A stretch of DNA of 64,000 bases, from assembly GCF_900499005.1 (NCBI RefSeq), contig NZ_LS991316.1, forward strand, positions 418,717 to 482,716, given 5' to 3'. Shown piece after piece: positions 47,057-54,715 of this stretch; position 1 is the first letter of the stretch; each line of letters opens with the position of its first letter. The notes under the pieces are model-generated. The model worked only from the letters and a program-made list of their open reading frames with translations. It had not been told where the DNA came from and did not search any database. Made by a program: the position numbers and the translations under genes. Source of the DNA: Actinomyces culturomici. Its GTDB lineage: Bacteria > Actinomycetota > Actinomycetes > Actinomycetales > Actinomycetaceae.

Positions 47057-47577
47057 TCGGCCGAGCCCGCGGCGAGGAGGCGGCGGCGCTCCTCGGCCCG
47101 GACCTCGGCGATGCGGCCGCGCTGGGCGCGCCAGTTCGCGACCCTCCAGGCGGCGGAGGGCTCGCCGACGCGGTCGGCCGCGGCGATCCCGAGCCCGCCG
47201 ACGAGGGCGAGGCGGCGCACGAGATCGGACACCAGCTCGCGGCGCTCGGTCTTCGAGCGCGCGGTCCACACCGGCGCGTTGACGAGCGCCATCGGGACGG
47301 CGATCCCGGCGAGGACGGAGGCGGCGGCTCGTGGGGCGCGGCCGAGGGCGAAGCAGACGCCGGAGGCGACGGCGACGCCGCCGAGGGCGCGGGTCGCGAG
47401 GGTGAGGTCCTCCTCATCGATCTCGGCCTCGGGCGCGACCTTCTCGAGGAGGGGGAGCACGACCTTCGCGCGGTCGACGTGATCGCGCGGGGAGCGAAGC
47501 GCGGAGACGCCGTCGACGATGAACGGCGCCGCGAGAAGCGGACGAGCGACGAGGCGAAGGATGTTCATGCCCTCCAT
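47053..47577 (-). CDS. DoxX-like membrane protein
   Basis: The 174-residue protein has about four hydrophobic segments and the DoxX-type start NILRLVARPLLAAPFIVDGVSALRSPRDH. DoxX-family proteins in actinobacteria are linked to thiol/redox membrane complexes, and the divergent gene here is a redox sigma factor, which fits but does not prove such a role. Two ATGs are possible; the one at 47577 is preferred because GGGGGAG lies eight bases upstream, whereas the GGAGGG before the ATG at 47568 is too close. Confidence 0.78.
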   Translation of the reverse strand: MEGMNILRLVARPLLAAPFIVDGVSALRSPRDHVDRAKVVLPLLEKVAPEAEIDEEDLTLATRALGGVAVASGVCFALGRAPRAAASVLAGIAVPMALVNAPVWTARSKTERRELVSDLVRRLALVGGLGIAAADRVGEPSAAWRVANWRAQRGRIAEVRAEERRRLLAAGSAE

Positions 47578-47624
47578 TGTCGGACTCCCCCGGTGTTTCG
47601 TCGACCACAATCATCCGATTCGGC

Positions 47625-47650
47625 GGAATAGCGCCCGCGCCCGAGCCGTT
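47625..47650 (+). promoter_or_regulatory. SigR-type promoter of sigR (GGAAT-18-GTT)
   Basis: GGAAT at 47625-47629 and GTT at 47648-47650 are separated by exactly 18 bases, matching the SigR/SigH disulfide-stress promoter consensus. Transcription would start near 47657, two bases before an in-frame ATG at 47659. This indicates autoregulation and possible synthesis of an N-terminally extended sigma factor. Confidence 0.8.
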
Positions 47651-47760
47651 GCACCGGCATGAACGCGCGCACGGCGACCCCGAGGCGGCGCGGGCGATCC
47701 GCCCGCCGCCCGTCCCGCGCGCGCCTGCGCCCCCTCGCCCTGCGTCTACGCTGGAGGGCG

Positions 47761-48366
47761 ATGAACGAGGACACGAGCACCGGGGCCGACGCCGAGCGCG
47801 GCGCGATCGACGCGCGCTTCGCCGCCGAGGCCCTCCCGCTCGCCGGCCGACTCTTCGGCGCGGCGCTCGGCATGACCCGCAATCGCGCGGACGCAGAGGA
47901 CCTCGTCCAGGAGACCTACCTCAAGGCGTACTCGAAGTTCCACCAGTTCGAGCCGGGGACGAACATCAAGGCCTGGCTCTTCCGGATCCTCACGAACACC
48001 TACATCTCCCACTACCGCAAGGCGAAGCGCGTCCCCTCGCGGGCGTCGACGGAGCAGGTCGAGGACTGGCAGCTCGCCGAGGCCGCCTCCCACGACGCGG
48101 TCGGACTGAGGTCCGCGGAGGTCGAGGCGCTCGCGGCCATGCCGACCGAGCAGGTGAAGCGCGCGCTCGACGAGTTGTCGGAGGAGCAGCGGATGGTCGT
48201 CGTCCTCGCGGACGTCGACTCCCTCAGCTACAAGGAGATCGCCCGGACGCTCGACATCCCCATCGGAACGGTGATGTCGCGCCTCCACCGGGGCAGAGCC
48301 GCGCTGCGGCGCTCGCTCGCCCAGGTGGCGGCCGAGTACGGGATCGGAGGAGAACGCGATGCCTGA
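47761..48366 (+). CDS. sigR: Redox-responsive ECF sigma factor SigR/SigH
   Basis: The 201-residue group IV sigma factor has region 2 ([40 protein letters not shown]) and region 4 ([41 protein letters not shown]). With its Cys-rich anti-sigma factor next door it is the SigR/SigH type controlling thioredoxin, mycothiol and protein-quality genes under disulfide stress. The ATG at 47761 has GGAGGG close by and a TACGCT -10-like box at 47747-47752. An in-frame ATG at 47659 would add 34 residues when transcription starts at the SigR-type promoter, recalling the longer SigR isoform of Streptomyces. Confidence 0.92.
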   Translation: MNEDTSTGADAERGAIDARFAAEALPLAGRLFGAALGMTRNRADAEDLVQETYLKAYSKFHQFEPGTNIKAWLFRILTNTYISHYRKAKRVPSRASTEQVEDWQLAEAASHDAVGLRSAEVEALAAMPTEQVKRALDELSEEQRMVVVLADVDSLSYKEIARTLDIPIGTVMSRLHRGRAALRRSLAQVAAEYGIGGERDA

Positions 48367-48661
48367 GACTTATGGCTGCGACGAGGTGCGCGAGGCGCTC
48401 TTCGCCCTCGTCGATTGTGAGGAGTGCGAGGAGCGGCGGGCGATTCTCGACGAGGACGGGACCGCCGGCCCCGGGGCGCACGAGCGGGTCCTCCTCCTCG
48501 CGCACGCGACCGGCTGCGCGCACTGCACGGACCTCCTCGAGGCGGAGCGGCACCTGCGCGCCGTCATGCGAACCTGCTTCGACGAGGCCGTTCCCGCGGA
48601 TCTGGAGGACCGGATCGCCCGCGCGCTCGCGGCCTCGGGCGCCGCGCCGACCGACGAGTGA
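48359..48661 (+). CDS. rsrA: Zinc-containing anti-sigma factor (RsrA/RshA type)
   Basis: The 100-residue ZAS-family protein has the metal/redox motif HATGCAHC (H49, C53, C56) plus N-terminal cysteines at 7, 20 and 23. In this family a thiol-disulfide switch at the zinc site releases the sigma factor under oxidative stress. Its ATG overlaps the sigR end by eight bases, giving coupled 1:1 synthesis. A C-terminal acidic helical stretch follows. Confidence 0.9.
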   Translation: MPETYGCDEVREALFALVDCEECEERRAILDEDGTAGPGAHERVLLLAHATGCAHCTDLLEAERHLRAVMRTCFDEAVPADLEDRIARALAASGAAPTDE

Positions 48662-48751
48662 CGTCCGTCGCCAGGGGCCGCGCGTTGTTGGCCTCGGCGG
48701 GCGATGTGTGGAAGACTGTCCGGGTCGAGTCAGACCCGTGAGGAGAACGAA

Positions 48752-48826
48752 ATGTCGAAGAAGGGCCGTAAGCGTCGCGATCGTCGCAAGCACGGCGCGA
48801 ACCACGGCAAGCGTCCCAACGCCTGA
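48752..48826 (+). CDS. Mini ribosomal protein bL37 (24 residues)
   Basis: This 25-codon gene encodes a very basic peptide starting MSKKGRKRRDRRKHGANHGK and ending RPNA. It matches the actinobacterial large-subunit protein bL37 known from mycobacterial ribosomes. GAGGAG at 48740-48745 lies six bases before the ATG. A possible promoter has AAGACT at 48712-48717. A strong terminator follows 15 bases after the stop, so it is a single-gene transcript. Its position right after the sigR/anti-sigma pair is typical. It is short enough to be missed by gene finders. Confidence 0.92.
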   Translation: MSKKGRKRRDRRKHGANHGKRPNA

Positions 48827-48841
48827 GCCGTAGTCGCGAAG

Positions 48842-48871
48842 AATGCCCGGAGGCCAAGCCTCCGGGCATTT
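48842..48871 (+). terminator. Terminator hairpin after the bL37 gene
   Basis: A perfect 13-base-pair stem, AATGCCCGGAGGC with its complement, closes on a CAA loop (48842-48854 with 48858-48870) and is followed by a short T/C run. It lies between convergent genes and may act both ways. Confidence 0.85.
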
Positions 48872-48900
48872 CCCGTTTCCGATCGACGAGGGCGGGACCC

Positions 48901-49512
48901 TCAGTTCTCGAGGGCGAGGACCGCGGCGAACCCTCCGAGGACGCCCCCGCACACCCCGTCGAAGACCCGGCGGACCGTGCGGCGCTCGAACCACGCCCCG
49001 AGGAACCCGACGGCGCCGACGACGAGCCCCGACCAGGCGAGCGTGACGAGCGGGTGGACCCACGCGTAGGCGAGCCAGACCCACCACGGCGAGCTCTCGG
49101 GGACGAACTGGGCGAGGAGCGCGATGTAGAAGACGAGGACCTTCGGATTGAGGATGTTGCAGAGGAAGCCCTGTCCGAATCCGATCGACGCCCGCGCGCC
49201 CTGCGGAGTCTCGGGGACGTCCCCCTTCTCCTCGCCGCGGAACGCCGAGCGGAGCATCGAGACGGCGAGCCAGGCGAGGTAGACGATGCCCGCCCACTTG
49301 ATCGCGAGGAAGAGCGGGCGCACGGACACGATGAGCGTCGCGAGCCCGACGGAGGCCGCAAACCCCTGGAGGGCGGCGGCCGCGACGACGCCGAGCGTCG
49401 TCGCCATGCCGAAGGCGCGGCCCCTGGCGAGGGTGTTGCGGACGATGAGCGTGAAGTCGGCCCCGGGCGCGAGGACGAGGAGCACGACGACGACGAGATA
49501 CGCGGCGGACAC
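48901..49512 (-). CDS. LysE/RhtB-family exporter
   Basis: The 203-residue protein has six predicted membrane helices and family motifs: APGADFTLIVRNTLARGRAFG near the N-terminus and GFLCNILNPKVLVFY in the middle. LysE-family proteins export basic or other amino acids and related metabolites; the substrate here is unknown. The GTG start at 49512 lies six bases after a TACAGT -10 box, so the mRNA is predicted leaderless. Confidence 0.85.
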   Translation of the reverse strand: MSAAYLVVVVLLVLAPGADFTLIVRNTLARGRAFGMATTLGVVAAAALQGFAASVGLATLIVSVRPLFLAIKWAGIVYLAWLAVSMLRSAFRGEEKGDVPETPQGARASIGFGQGFLCNILNPKVLVFYIALLAQFVPESSPWWVWLAYAWVHPLVTLAWSGLVVGAVGFLGAWFERRTVRRVFDGVCGGVLGGFAAVLALEN

Positions 49513-49518
49513 GGGACC

Positions 49519-49524
49519 ACTGTA
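49519..49524 (-). promoter_or_regulatory. Leaderless -10 box (TACAGT) for the LysE-family gene
   Basis: On the minus strand TACAGT is followed by GGTCCC and the GTG start. The 342-base gap 49513-49854 otherwise holds only a dispersed repeat (49729-49769) and no credible gene. Confidence 0.6.
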
Positions 49525-49728
49525 GGCATCGGTTCGGGCGCGTCGGAAGGGCGTCCGCCCGAGCGGGCGGTTCGAGAAGGGCGCGCGAGGACGGGGCCGG
49601 CCCGCCCGCCCGCCGCGGGCCGGGCCCCGCCCGCTTCGGACCGCGTTCCGCGGTCCTGCAGACGCCCGAGGCCTACCCGGCCCTGCCCGCGGCGCGCGTC
49701 CCCGCCGTGCTGTCGCGCGTGGTCTCGC

Positions 49729-49769
49729 GCATCCCCTCGACGGAGAAAGGTGATGCTCTCGGTGAGGGG
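49729..49769 (+). repeat. Dispersed palindromic repeat, copy D
   Basis: The element reads GCATCCCCTCGACGGAGAAA then GGTGATGCTCTCGGTGAGGGG. Its ends GCATC and GATGC pair. It is nearly identical to the copy at 62841-62878 and to the copy interrupted by the IS30 element. Confidence 0.8.
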
Positions 49770-49854
49770 AGGGGAATGCCTTCGGAGCGCCCGGGCGTCG
49801 CGCGACCGGCGACAGACGGATGACCTTGTGACCGATGACGGCGCTGCGGGAGGG

Positions 49855-50454
49855 TCAGTCTCTCGGCGTCGCGCCCGTCCACTCGTACCACCCGCAGTGG
49901 AGGACGAGCCACGCGATGAGCGCGTACCCCGACTGGCCGGGCAGCGTGAGCCCGTCCGAGGTGCGGGCGCGCGAGGCGGCCATGTCCTCGAACCACTGGT
50001 CGTGGGAGACGAGCGGCGTGTACGTGTCGACGAAGGGAAGACCGCGGCGCTGGCAGACCTCCGCGCACGAGCGCGAGAGCTCCTTCACCGCCTGCTGATC
50101 GGCGCCCGCGAGCGGAGGCGGTCCGACGACGAAGCAGGGGATGCCGAGGGTCGTCGCCCGGTCGGTGACGTTCGCGAGGTTGAGGCGCGAGCGCGCCGAG
50201 CTCGCGCCCGCCTTGACGTCGGCGGCGCCGACCCCGATGAGGAGGCCGCGCGGGCCCCCCGAGGCGAGCCTCGGGGAGACCTCGGCCTCCCAGCGGGTCG
50301 ACAGGGCGCGCGTCGTCTCGCCGGGCATCCCGAGGGCCATCACGGTCGGCGGATCGGGGAACTCGGACCGCGCGACGACGCGCCCGACCCATCCGAGTCC
50401 GCGCGGATCCCCGGCACCGGCGACGAGCTCGTCGCCGACGACGCACAGTCGCAT
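49855..50454 (-). CDS. SGNH/GDSL-type hydrolase with altered active site
   Basis: The 199-residue protein has the GDSL block as VVGDELVAGAGDPRGLGW (Gly-Asp-Glu-Leu in place of Gly-Asp-Ser-Leu), a GIGAAD-type block III region, and a C-terminal SDGLTLPGQSGYALIAWLV where the catalytic DxxH (usually DGVHP) should be. Both the nucleophilic serine and the histidine seem to be replaced, so a classical esterase activity is unlikely. A GDSL-type gene beside kgd is common in this lineage. The ATG at 50454 follows AAGGGG; the next upstream gene ends 15 bases away. Confidence 0.72.
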   Translation of the reverse strand: MRLCVVGDELVAGAGDPRGLGWVGRVVARSEFPDPPTVMALGMPGETTRALSTRWEAEVSPRLASGGPRGLLIGVGAADVKAGASSARSRLNLANVTDRATTLGIPCFVVGPPPLAGADQQAVKELSRSCAEVCQRRGLPFVDTYTPLVSHDQWFEDMAASRARTSDGLTLPGQSGYALIAWLVLHCGWYEWTGATPRD

Positions 50455-50468
50455 GTCGACCCCTTCGG

Positions 50469-53400
50469 TCAGCGGTCGAACGCGCGCGCGAGCAAGTCGG
50501 CGTTCTGCTCCTTGTGCAGCGACGCGCGTCCGGCCGCGGTCGTCGCCGATTCGGGCCTCGAGACGAGGCGGACCGGCGTCGACCACTCCATGAACATGTT
50601 GAGAGCGAGGAACGCCCACGCGCCCTGATTCTTCGGCTCGTCCTGGACCCAGAGGAGCTCGGCCGCGGGGTACGCGGCGAGAACCTCGCGGATCTCGGCC
50701 TCGGGGAGCGGGTAGAGCTGCTCGAGCCGGACGATCGCCGTCGAGCGATCGCCGCGCGCCTCGCGCTCTCTCACCAGGTCATAGTAGACGCGACCGGTGC
50801 ACAGGAGGACGCGCGTCACCGACGCCGGATCGATCGCGGCGTCGACCTCGCCGATCACCGGGCGGAAGGCGCCGGAGGTGAACTCCTCGACCGACGAGGT
50901 CGCGGCGGAGAGCCGGAGGAGCTGCTTCGGGGAGATCGCGATGAGCGGCTTGCGCGGGCGCGTGTACGCCTGGCGGCGCAGCATGTGGAAGTGGTTCGCC
51001 GGGGTCGACGGCTGGACGATCCACATGTTGTCCTCGGCGGCGAGCTGGAGGTAGCGCTCGATGCGGGCCGACGAGTGATCGGGGCCCTGACCCTCGTAGC
51101 CGTGGGGGAGGAGCATGACGAGCGAGGAGCGCTGGCCCCACTTCTGCTCGGCCGAGCAGATGAACTCGTCGATAACCGTCTGCGCGCCGTTCGCGAAGTC
51201 GCCGAACTGCGCCTCCCAGATCGTGAGGGCGTCGGGGCGCTCGACCGAGTAGCCGTAGTCGAAGGCGAGGACCGCGTATTCGGAGAGCGGCGAGTCGAAG
51301 ACGTCGAACTGCGCCTGGTTCTCCGTGAGGAACTGGAGGGGCGTGAATTCGCGGCCGTCGACGTGGTCGTGGAGGACCGCGTGGCGTTGGACGAAGGTCG
51401 CGCGGCGCGCGTCCTCGCCGGACAGGCGGATCGGGGTGCCCTCCATGAGGAGCGTGCCGAAGGCGAGGAGCTCGCCGAAGCCCCAGTCGATCGGGCGCTT
51501 CCCGTAGGCCATCTCGCGGCGGCGCTCGCACAGCTGCGCCATCTTCGGGTGCGGGGTGAATCCGGCGGGGTAGGCGACGTGGGCGTCGCCGATGCGGCGG
51601 ATCTCTTCGGTCGAGGTCGCGGTCTGCCAGCCGATCATCATGCCCTGGCCGGGGAGCTGCGACTCGGGCATCACCCAGTCGGACTCCTCCTCGCGCTTCT
51701 CGGGGCGCCAGCCCTTCTCACGGGTCTCGCCGAGGATGCGGGAGAGCTCGTCCTCGTACTCGGCGGTCGAGGCGCGGGCCTCGTCCTCGGTGAGCTGGCC
51801 GCGGCCGACGAGGTTGCGGACGTAGACGGCGCGCGTCGAGGGGATGCGGTTGATGAGCGCGTACATCACCGGCTGGGTCATCGACGGGTCGTCGCCCTCG
51901 TTGTGCCCGCGGCGGCGGTAGCACACCATGTCGATGATGACGTCCTTGTGGAAGGTCTGCCGGTACTCGAAGGCGAGGCTCGCGACGCGGACGACGGCCT
52001 CGGGGTCGTCGCCGTTGACGTGGAGGATCGGGACCTGGAGGCCCTTCGCGAGATCGGTCGGGTAGCGGGTCGAGCGGCCCGAGGTCGGCCCGGTGGTGAA
52101 GCCGATCTGGTTGTTGACGATGATGTGGATCGTGCCGCCGGTCTTGTAGCCGGTGAGCTGGCTCATGTTGAGCGTCTCTTGGACGACTCCCTGGCCGATG
52201 AAGGCGGCATCGCCGTGGATGAGCACCGGGATGATCGGGAGGTCGGGGTCGCCGAGCTGCTCCTGCTTCGCGCGGACGATGCCCTCGAGGACGCCGTCGG
52301 CGGCCTCGAGGTGCGAGGGGTTGGCTCCCATGTAGACCTTGGTCGCGACGCCGTCCTCGAGGGAGTACACGCCCCAGGTGCCGAGGTGGTACTTGACGTC
52401 GCCCGAGCCCTGGACGGTCGACTTGTCCTGGTTGCCCTCGAACTCGGAGAAGATCTGGGCGTACGACTTGCCGGCGATGTTCGCGAGGACGTTGAGGCGC
52501 CCGCGGTGCGCCATGCCGATCGCGACCTCGTGGACGCCCTCGCGGGCCGAGCGGGCGAGGAGCTCGTCGAGCATCGGGATGAGGGATTCGCCGCCCTCGA
52601 GGGAGAAGCGCTTCTGGCCGACGAACTTCGTCTGGAGGAACTCCTCGAAGGCCTCGGCGCGGATGAGCGTCTGGAGGATCCGGCGCTGCTCGGCGGGCTC
52701 GGGCACCTCGTAGGGGAGCTCGATGCGCCGCTGGACCCAGGTGCGCTGCTCGGGGTCCTGGATGTGCATGTACTCGATGCCGACGGAGCGCGTGTACGTG
52801 TCGCGCAGGCGGGCGAGGATGTCGCGCAGGACCATCTGGTCCTGGCCGCCGAAGCCGCCGGTGGGGAAGGGCCTGTCGAGGTCCCACACGGAGAGGCCGT
52901 AGCGGGTGATGTCGAGGTCGGGGTGGCGCCGAACCCGGTAGGCGAGCGGGTCGGTGTCGGCGGCGAGGTGGCCGCGCGAGCGGTAGGCGTGGATGATCTC
53001 GGCGATGCGCGCCGGCTTGCCCTTCTCGCGCTCGGGGTCGTACTCGTGGTCGGCCTCCCACGCGTAGGGGTAGTGGGGGACGTGGAGCGAGGCGAAGACG
53101 CGCTCGTAGAAGCCGTCGAGGCCGGAGAGCTTCTTGTCGATGAGGCCGAGGAACTGGCCGGAGGCCGCGCCCTGGATGATGCGGTGGTCGTAGGTCGAGG
53201 ACAGGTACATGACCTTCCCGATGCCCATCGCCGCGAGCTTGCGCGGCGACACGCCCCGGTACTCGGCCGGGTAGTCGGTCGTCCCGACGCCGATGATGAC
53301 GCCCTGCCCCTTCATGAGGCGCGGGACCGAGGTCGTCGTCCCGAGGGTGCCGGGGTTGGTGAGGGTGACGGTCGCGCCCTGGAAGTCCGCGGTCCCGAGG

Positions 53401-54356
53401 TCGCCCTTGCGGGCGCGGTTGACGAGGTCCTGGTAGGCGTCGACGAACTCCATGAAGGTGAGAGTGTCGGCCTCGTGGATGACGGGGACCATGAGGGACC
53501 GCTCGCCGTTCTTGTTCTTCACGTCGATCGCGAGTCCGAATCCGACGTGGGCGAGGCGGTGGATCGCCGCCTTCGTTCCCTCGGTCTCGTAGCGGACGTT
53601 GAGGTCGGGCATCTCGCAGAGGGCCTCGACGAGGGCGTAGCCGATGAGGTGCGTGAAGGAGACCTTGCCGCCGATCGTGCGGGCGAGGTGGGCGTTGAGG
53701 AGCGCACGGTTCTCGATGAGGAGCTTCGCGGGGACCTGGCGCTGCGAGGTCGCGGTGGGGACGGAGATCGACTCGTCCATGTTGCGGGCGGTCGCGCGGG
53801 CGACGCCCTTGAGGACGTGGAGCTCGTCCTTGGTGCGCGCGTCGGCGCTGCGGGCGGCGGCGGCGTGCCCGTGCATCTGGCGCGTGTAGGGGGAGGTTGC
53901 CTCGGCGATTCGCGAGGGCGGGGCGGGCGGCAGGTCGGAGCGGGTGACCGACTCGACGTTCGTCGTCGGCTCCTCGTGCGCGTCCTCCTCGAAGGCGGCG
54001 TCCGCGGCGACGACAACGGTCTTCGGCTCGCCGAAGGTCTCGGTTCCGTGGACGTGGGGTGAGGTCGCGGCCGGCGCGTAGGCGTGAACGGGGGCCGCGG
54101 GCGCCTCGGCGGATTCGCGCGCCGCCGGAGCGGGGGCGGCGGGCTCGGCGGCGGGCGAGGGCGCGACGAAGCCCTCGGGCGGCTCGGAGACGGGAACCGG
54201 CGGGCGCGAGGCGCGCAGCTGAGGGGGAGCGGATTCGGTCGCGAAGTACTGCCTCCAGGAGGCGTCGACGGAATTCGGGTCCGCCGCGTAGGCCTCGCGC
54301 ATCCTCTCCACGTACCAGCTCTCCGCACCGGGTCGGTCTCCGTTGGAAGGCGCCAC
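50469..54356 (-). CDS. kgd: Multifunctional 2-oxoglutarate metabolism enzyme (Kgd/OdhA type)
   Basis: The 1295-residue protein has a short N-terminal helix (ESWYVERMREAYAADPNSVDASWRQYF), an Ala/Pro-rich linker, an E2-type acyltransferase domain without a lipoyl domain (TYDHRIIQGAASGQF), and a full E1 2-oxoglutarate dehydrogenase domain (AHRGRLNVLANI, IHGDAAFIGQG, and the C-terminal EEPKNQGAW-type segment as DEPKNQGAW). In actinobacteria this protein performs decarboxylation and succinyl transfer with lipoyl groups from other E2 subunits. The GTG start at 54356 follows GGAGG by five bases. It is a TCA-cycle gene, usually regulated by GarA/OdhI, which is not in the window. Confidence 0.95.
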   Translation of the reverse strand: MAPSNGDRPGAESWYVERMREAYAADPNSVDASWRQYFATESAPPQLRASRPPVPVSEPPEGFVAPSPAAEPAAPAPAARESAEAPAAPVHAYAPAATSPHVHGTETFGEPKTVVVAADAAFEEDAHEEPTTNVESVTRSDLPPAPPSRIAEATSPYTRQMHGHAAAARSADARTKDELHVLKGVARATARNMDESISVPTATSQRQVPAKLLIENRALLNAHLARTIGGKVSFTHLIGYALVEALCEMPDLNVRYETEGTKAAIHRLAHVGFGLAIDVKNKNGERSLMVPVIHEADTLTFMEFVDAYQDLVNRARKGDLGTADFQGATVTLTNPGTLGTTTSVPRLMKGQGVIIGVGTTDYPAEYRGVSPRKLAAMGIGKVMYLSSTYDHRIIQGAASGQFLGLIDKKLSGLDGFYERVFASLHVPHYPYAWEADHEYDPEREKGKPARIAEIIHAYRSRGHLAADTDPLAYRVRRHPDLDITRYGLSVWDLDRPFPTGGFGGQDQMVLRDILARLRDTYTRSVGIEYMHIQDPEQRTWVQRRIELPYEVPEPAEQRRILQTLIRAEAFEEFLQTKFVGQKRFSLEGGESLIPMLDELLARSAREGVHEVAIGMAHRGRLNVLANIAGKSYAQIFSEFEGNQDKSTVQGSGDVKYHLGTWGVYSLEDGVATKVYMGANPSHLEAADGVLEGIVRAKQEQLGDPDLPIIPVLIHGDAAFIGQGVVQETLNMSQLTGYKTGGTIHIIVNNQIGFTTGPTSGRSTRYPTDLAKGLQVPILHVNGDDPEAVVRVASLAFEYRQTFHKDVIIDMVCYRRRGHNEGDDPSMTQPVMYALINRIPSTRAVYVRNLVGRGQLTEDEARASTAEYEDELSRILGETREKGWRPEKREEESDWVMPESQLPGQGMMIGWQTATSTEEIRRIGDAHVAYPAGFTPHPKMAQLCERRREMAYGKRPIDWGFGELLAFGTLLMEGTPIRLSGEDARRATFVQRHAVLHDHVDGREFTPLQFLTENQAQFDVFDSPLSEYAVLAFDYGYSVERPDALTIWEAQFGDFANGAQTVIDEFICSAEQKWGQRSSLVMLLPHGYEGQGPDHSSARIERYLQLAAEDNMWIVQPSTPANHFHMLRRQAYTRPRKPLIAISPKQLLRLSAATSSVEEFTSGAFRPVIGEVDAAIDPASVTRVLLCTGRVYYDLVREREARGDRSTAIVRLEQLYPLPEAEIREVLAAYPAAELLWVQDEPKNQGAWAFLALNMFMEWSTPVRLVSRPESATTAAGRASLHKEQNADLLARAFDR

Positions 54357-54396
54357 CTCGGCCTCCTTTTCCGCTCGCCATCGAACCAACGCGGCA

Positions 54397-54426
54397 AGTG
54401 TAGAACCGGCATGGGCCTTTAGGCCC
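54397..54426 (-). promoter_or_regulatory. kgd promoter: TACACT -10 box with an upstream palindrome
   Basis: On the minus strand TACACT (54397-54402) is a good -10 box giving a start near 54390. GGGCCT-TT-AGGCCC at 54413-54426 overlaps the expected -35 region and could be an operator. The rest of the 359-base gap to the next gene (54357-54715) shows nothing else I can identify. Confidence 0.45.
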
Positions 54427-54630
54427 GACTTGGTGGAGATTCGATCGAGGTCGGACGGAAACTTGGTCCGCGCCTGAAGTTCGGAGACCCCTCCTTGACC
54501 CGTTGCGGGGGCGCACTGGGGGAACGGGGTGCACCGACCGCCGTTCCGAGGGCGGCCCGGCGTTCTTCCGGCGCGCGGACGCGCCCCACCGCATCGCGGA
54601 TTCGCCGCGCCGAGGGCGGAGGACCCCGAC

Positions 54631-54636
54631 TAGACT
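54631..54636 (+). promoter_or_regulatory. -10 box (TAGACT) of the CNNM pair
   Basis: TAGACT lies 85 bases before the first CNNM gene. Transcription would start near 54643, three bases before an ATG that opens a 26-codon frame (54646-54726) overlapping the CNNM start. The leader ends in GAGGAG at 54705-54710. Confidence 0.45.
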
Positions 54637-54715
54637 GAGGGGACGATGGACGACGACAGTACGGGCCGAGAGCCCCTTCACCGCCCGATCCGACCGCGCG
54701 CCCCGAGGAGTCGAC

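Noticed and set aside
50469-54356. Defective 2-oxoglutarate dehydrogenase because the lipoyl domain is missing
   Set aside because: Kgd/OdhA-type enzymes of actinobacteria naturally have an E2-like domain without lipoyl domain fused to E1.
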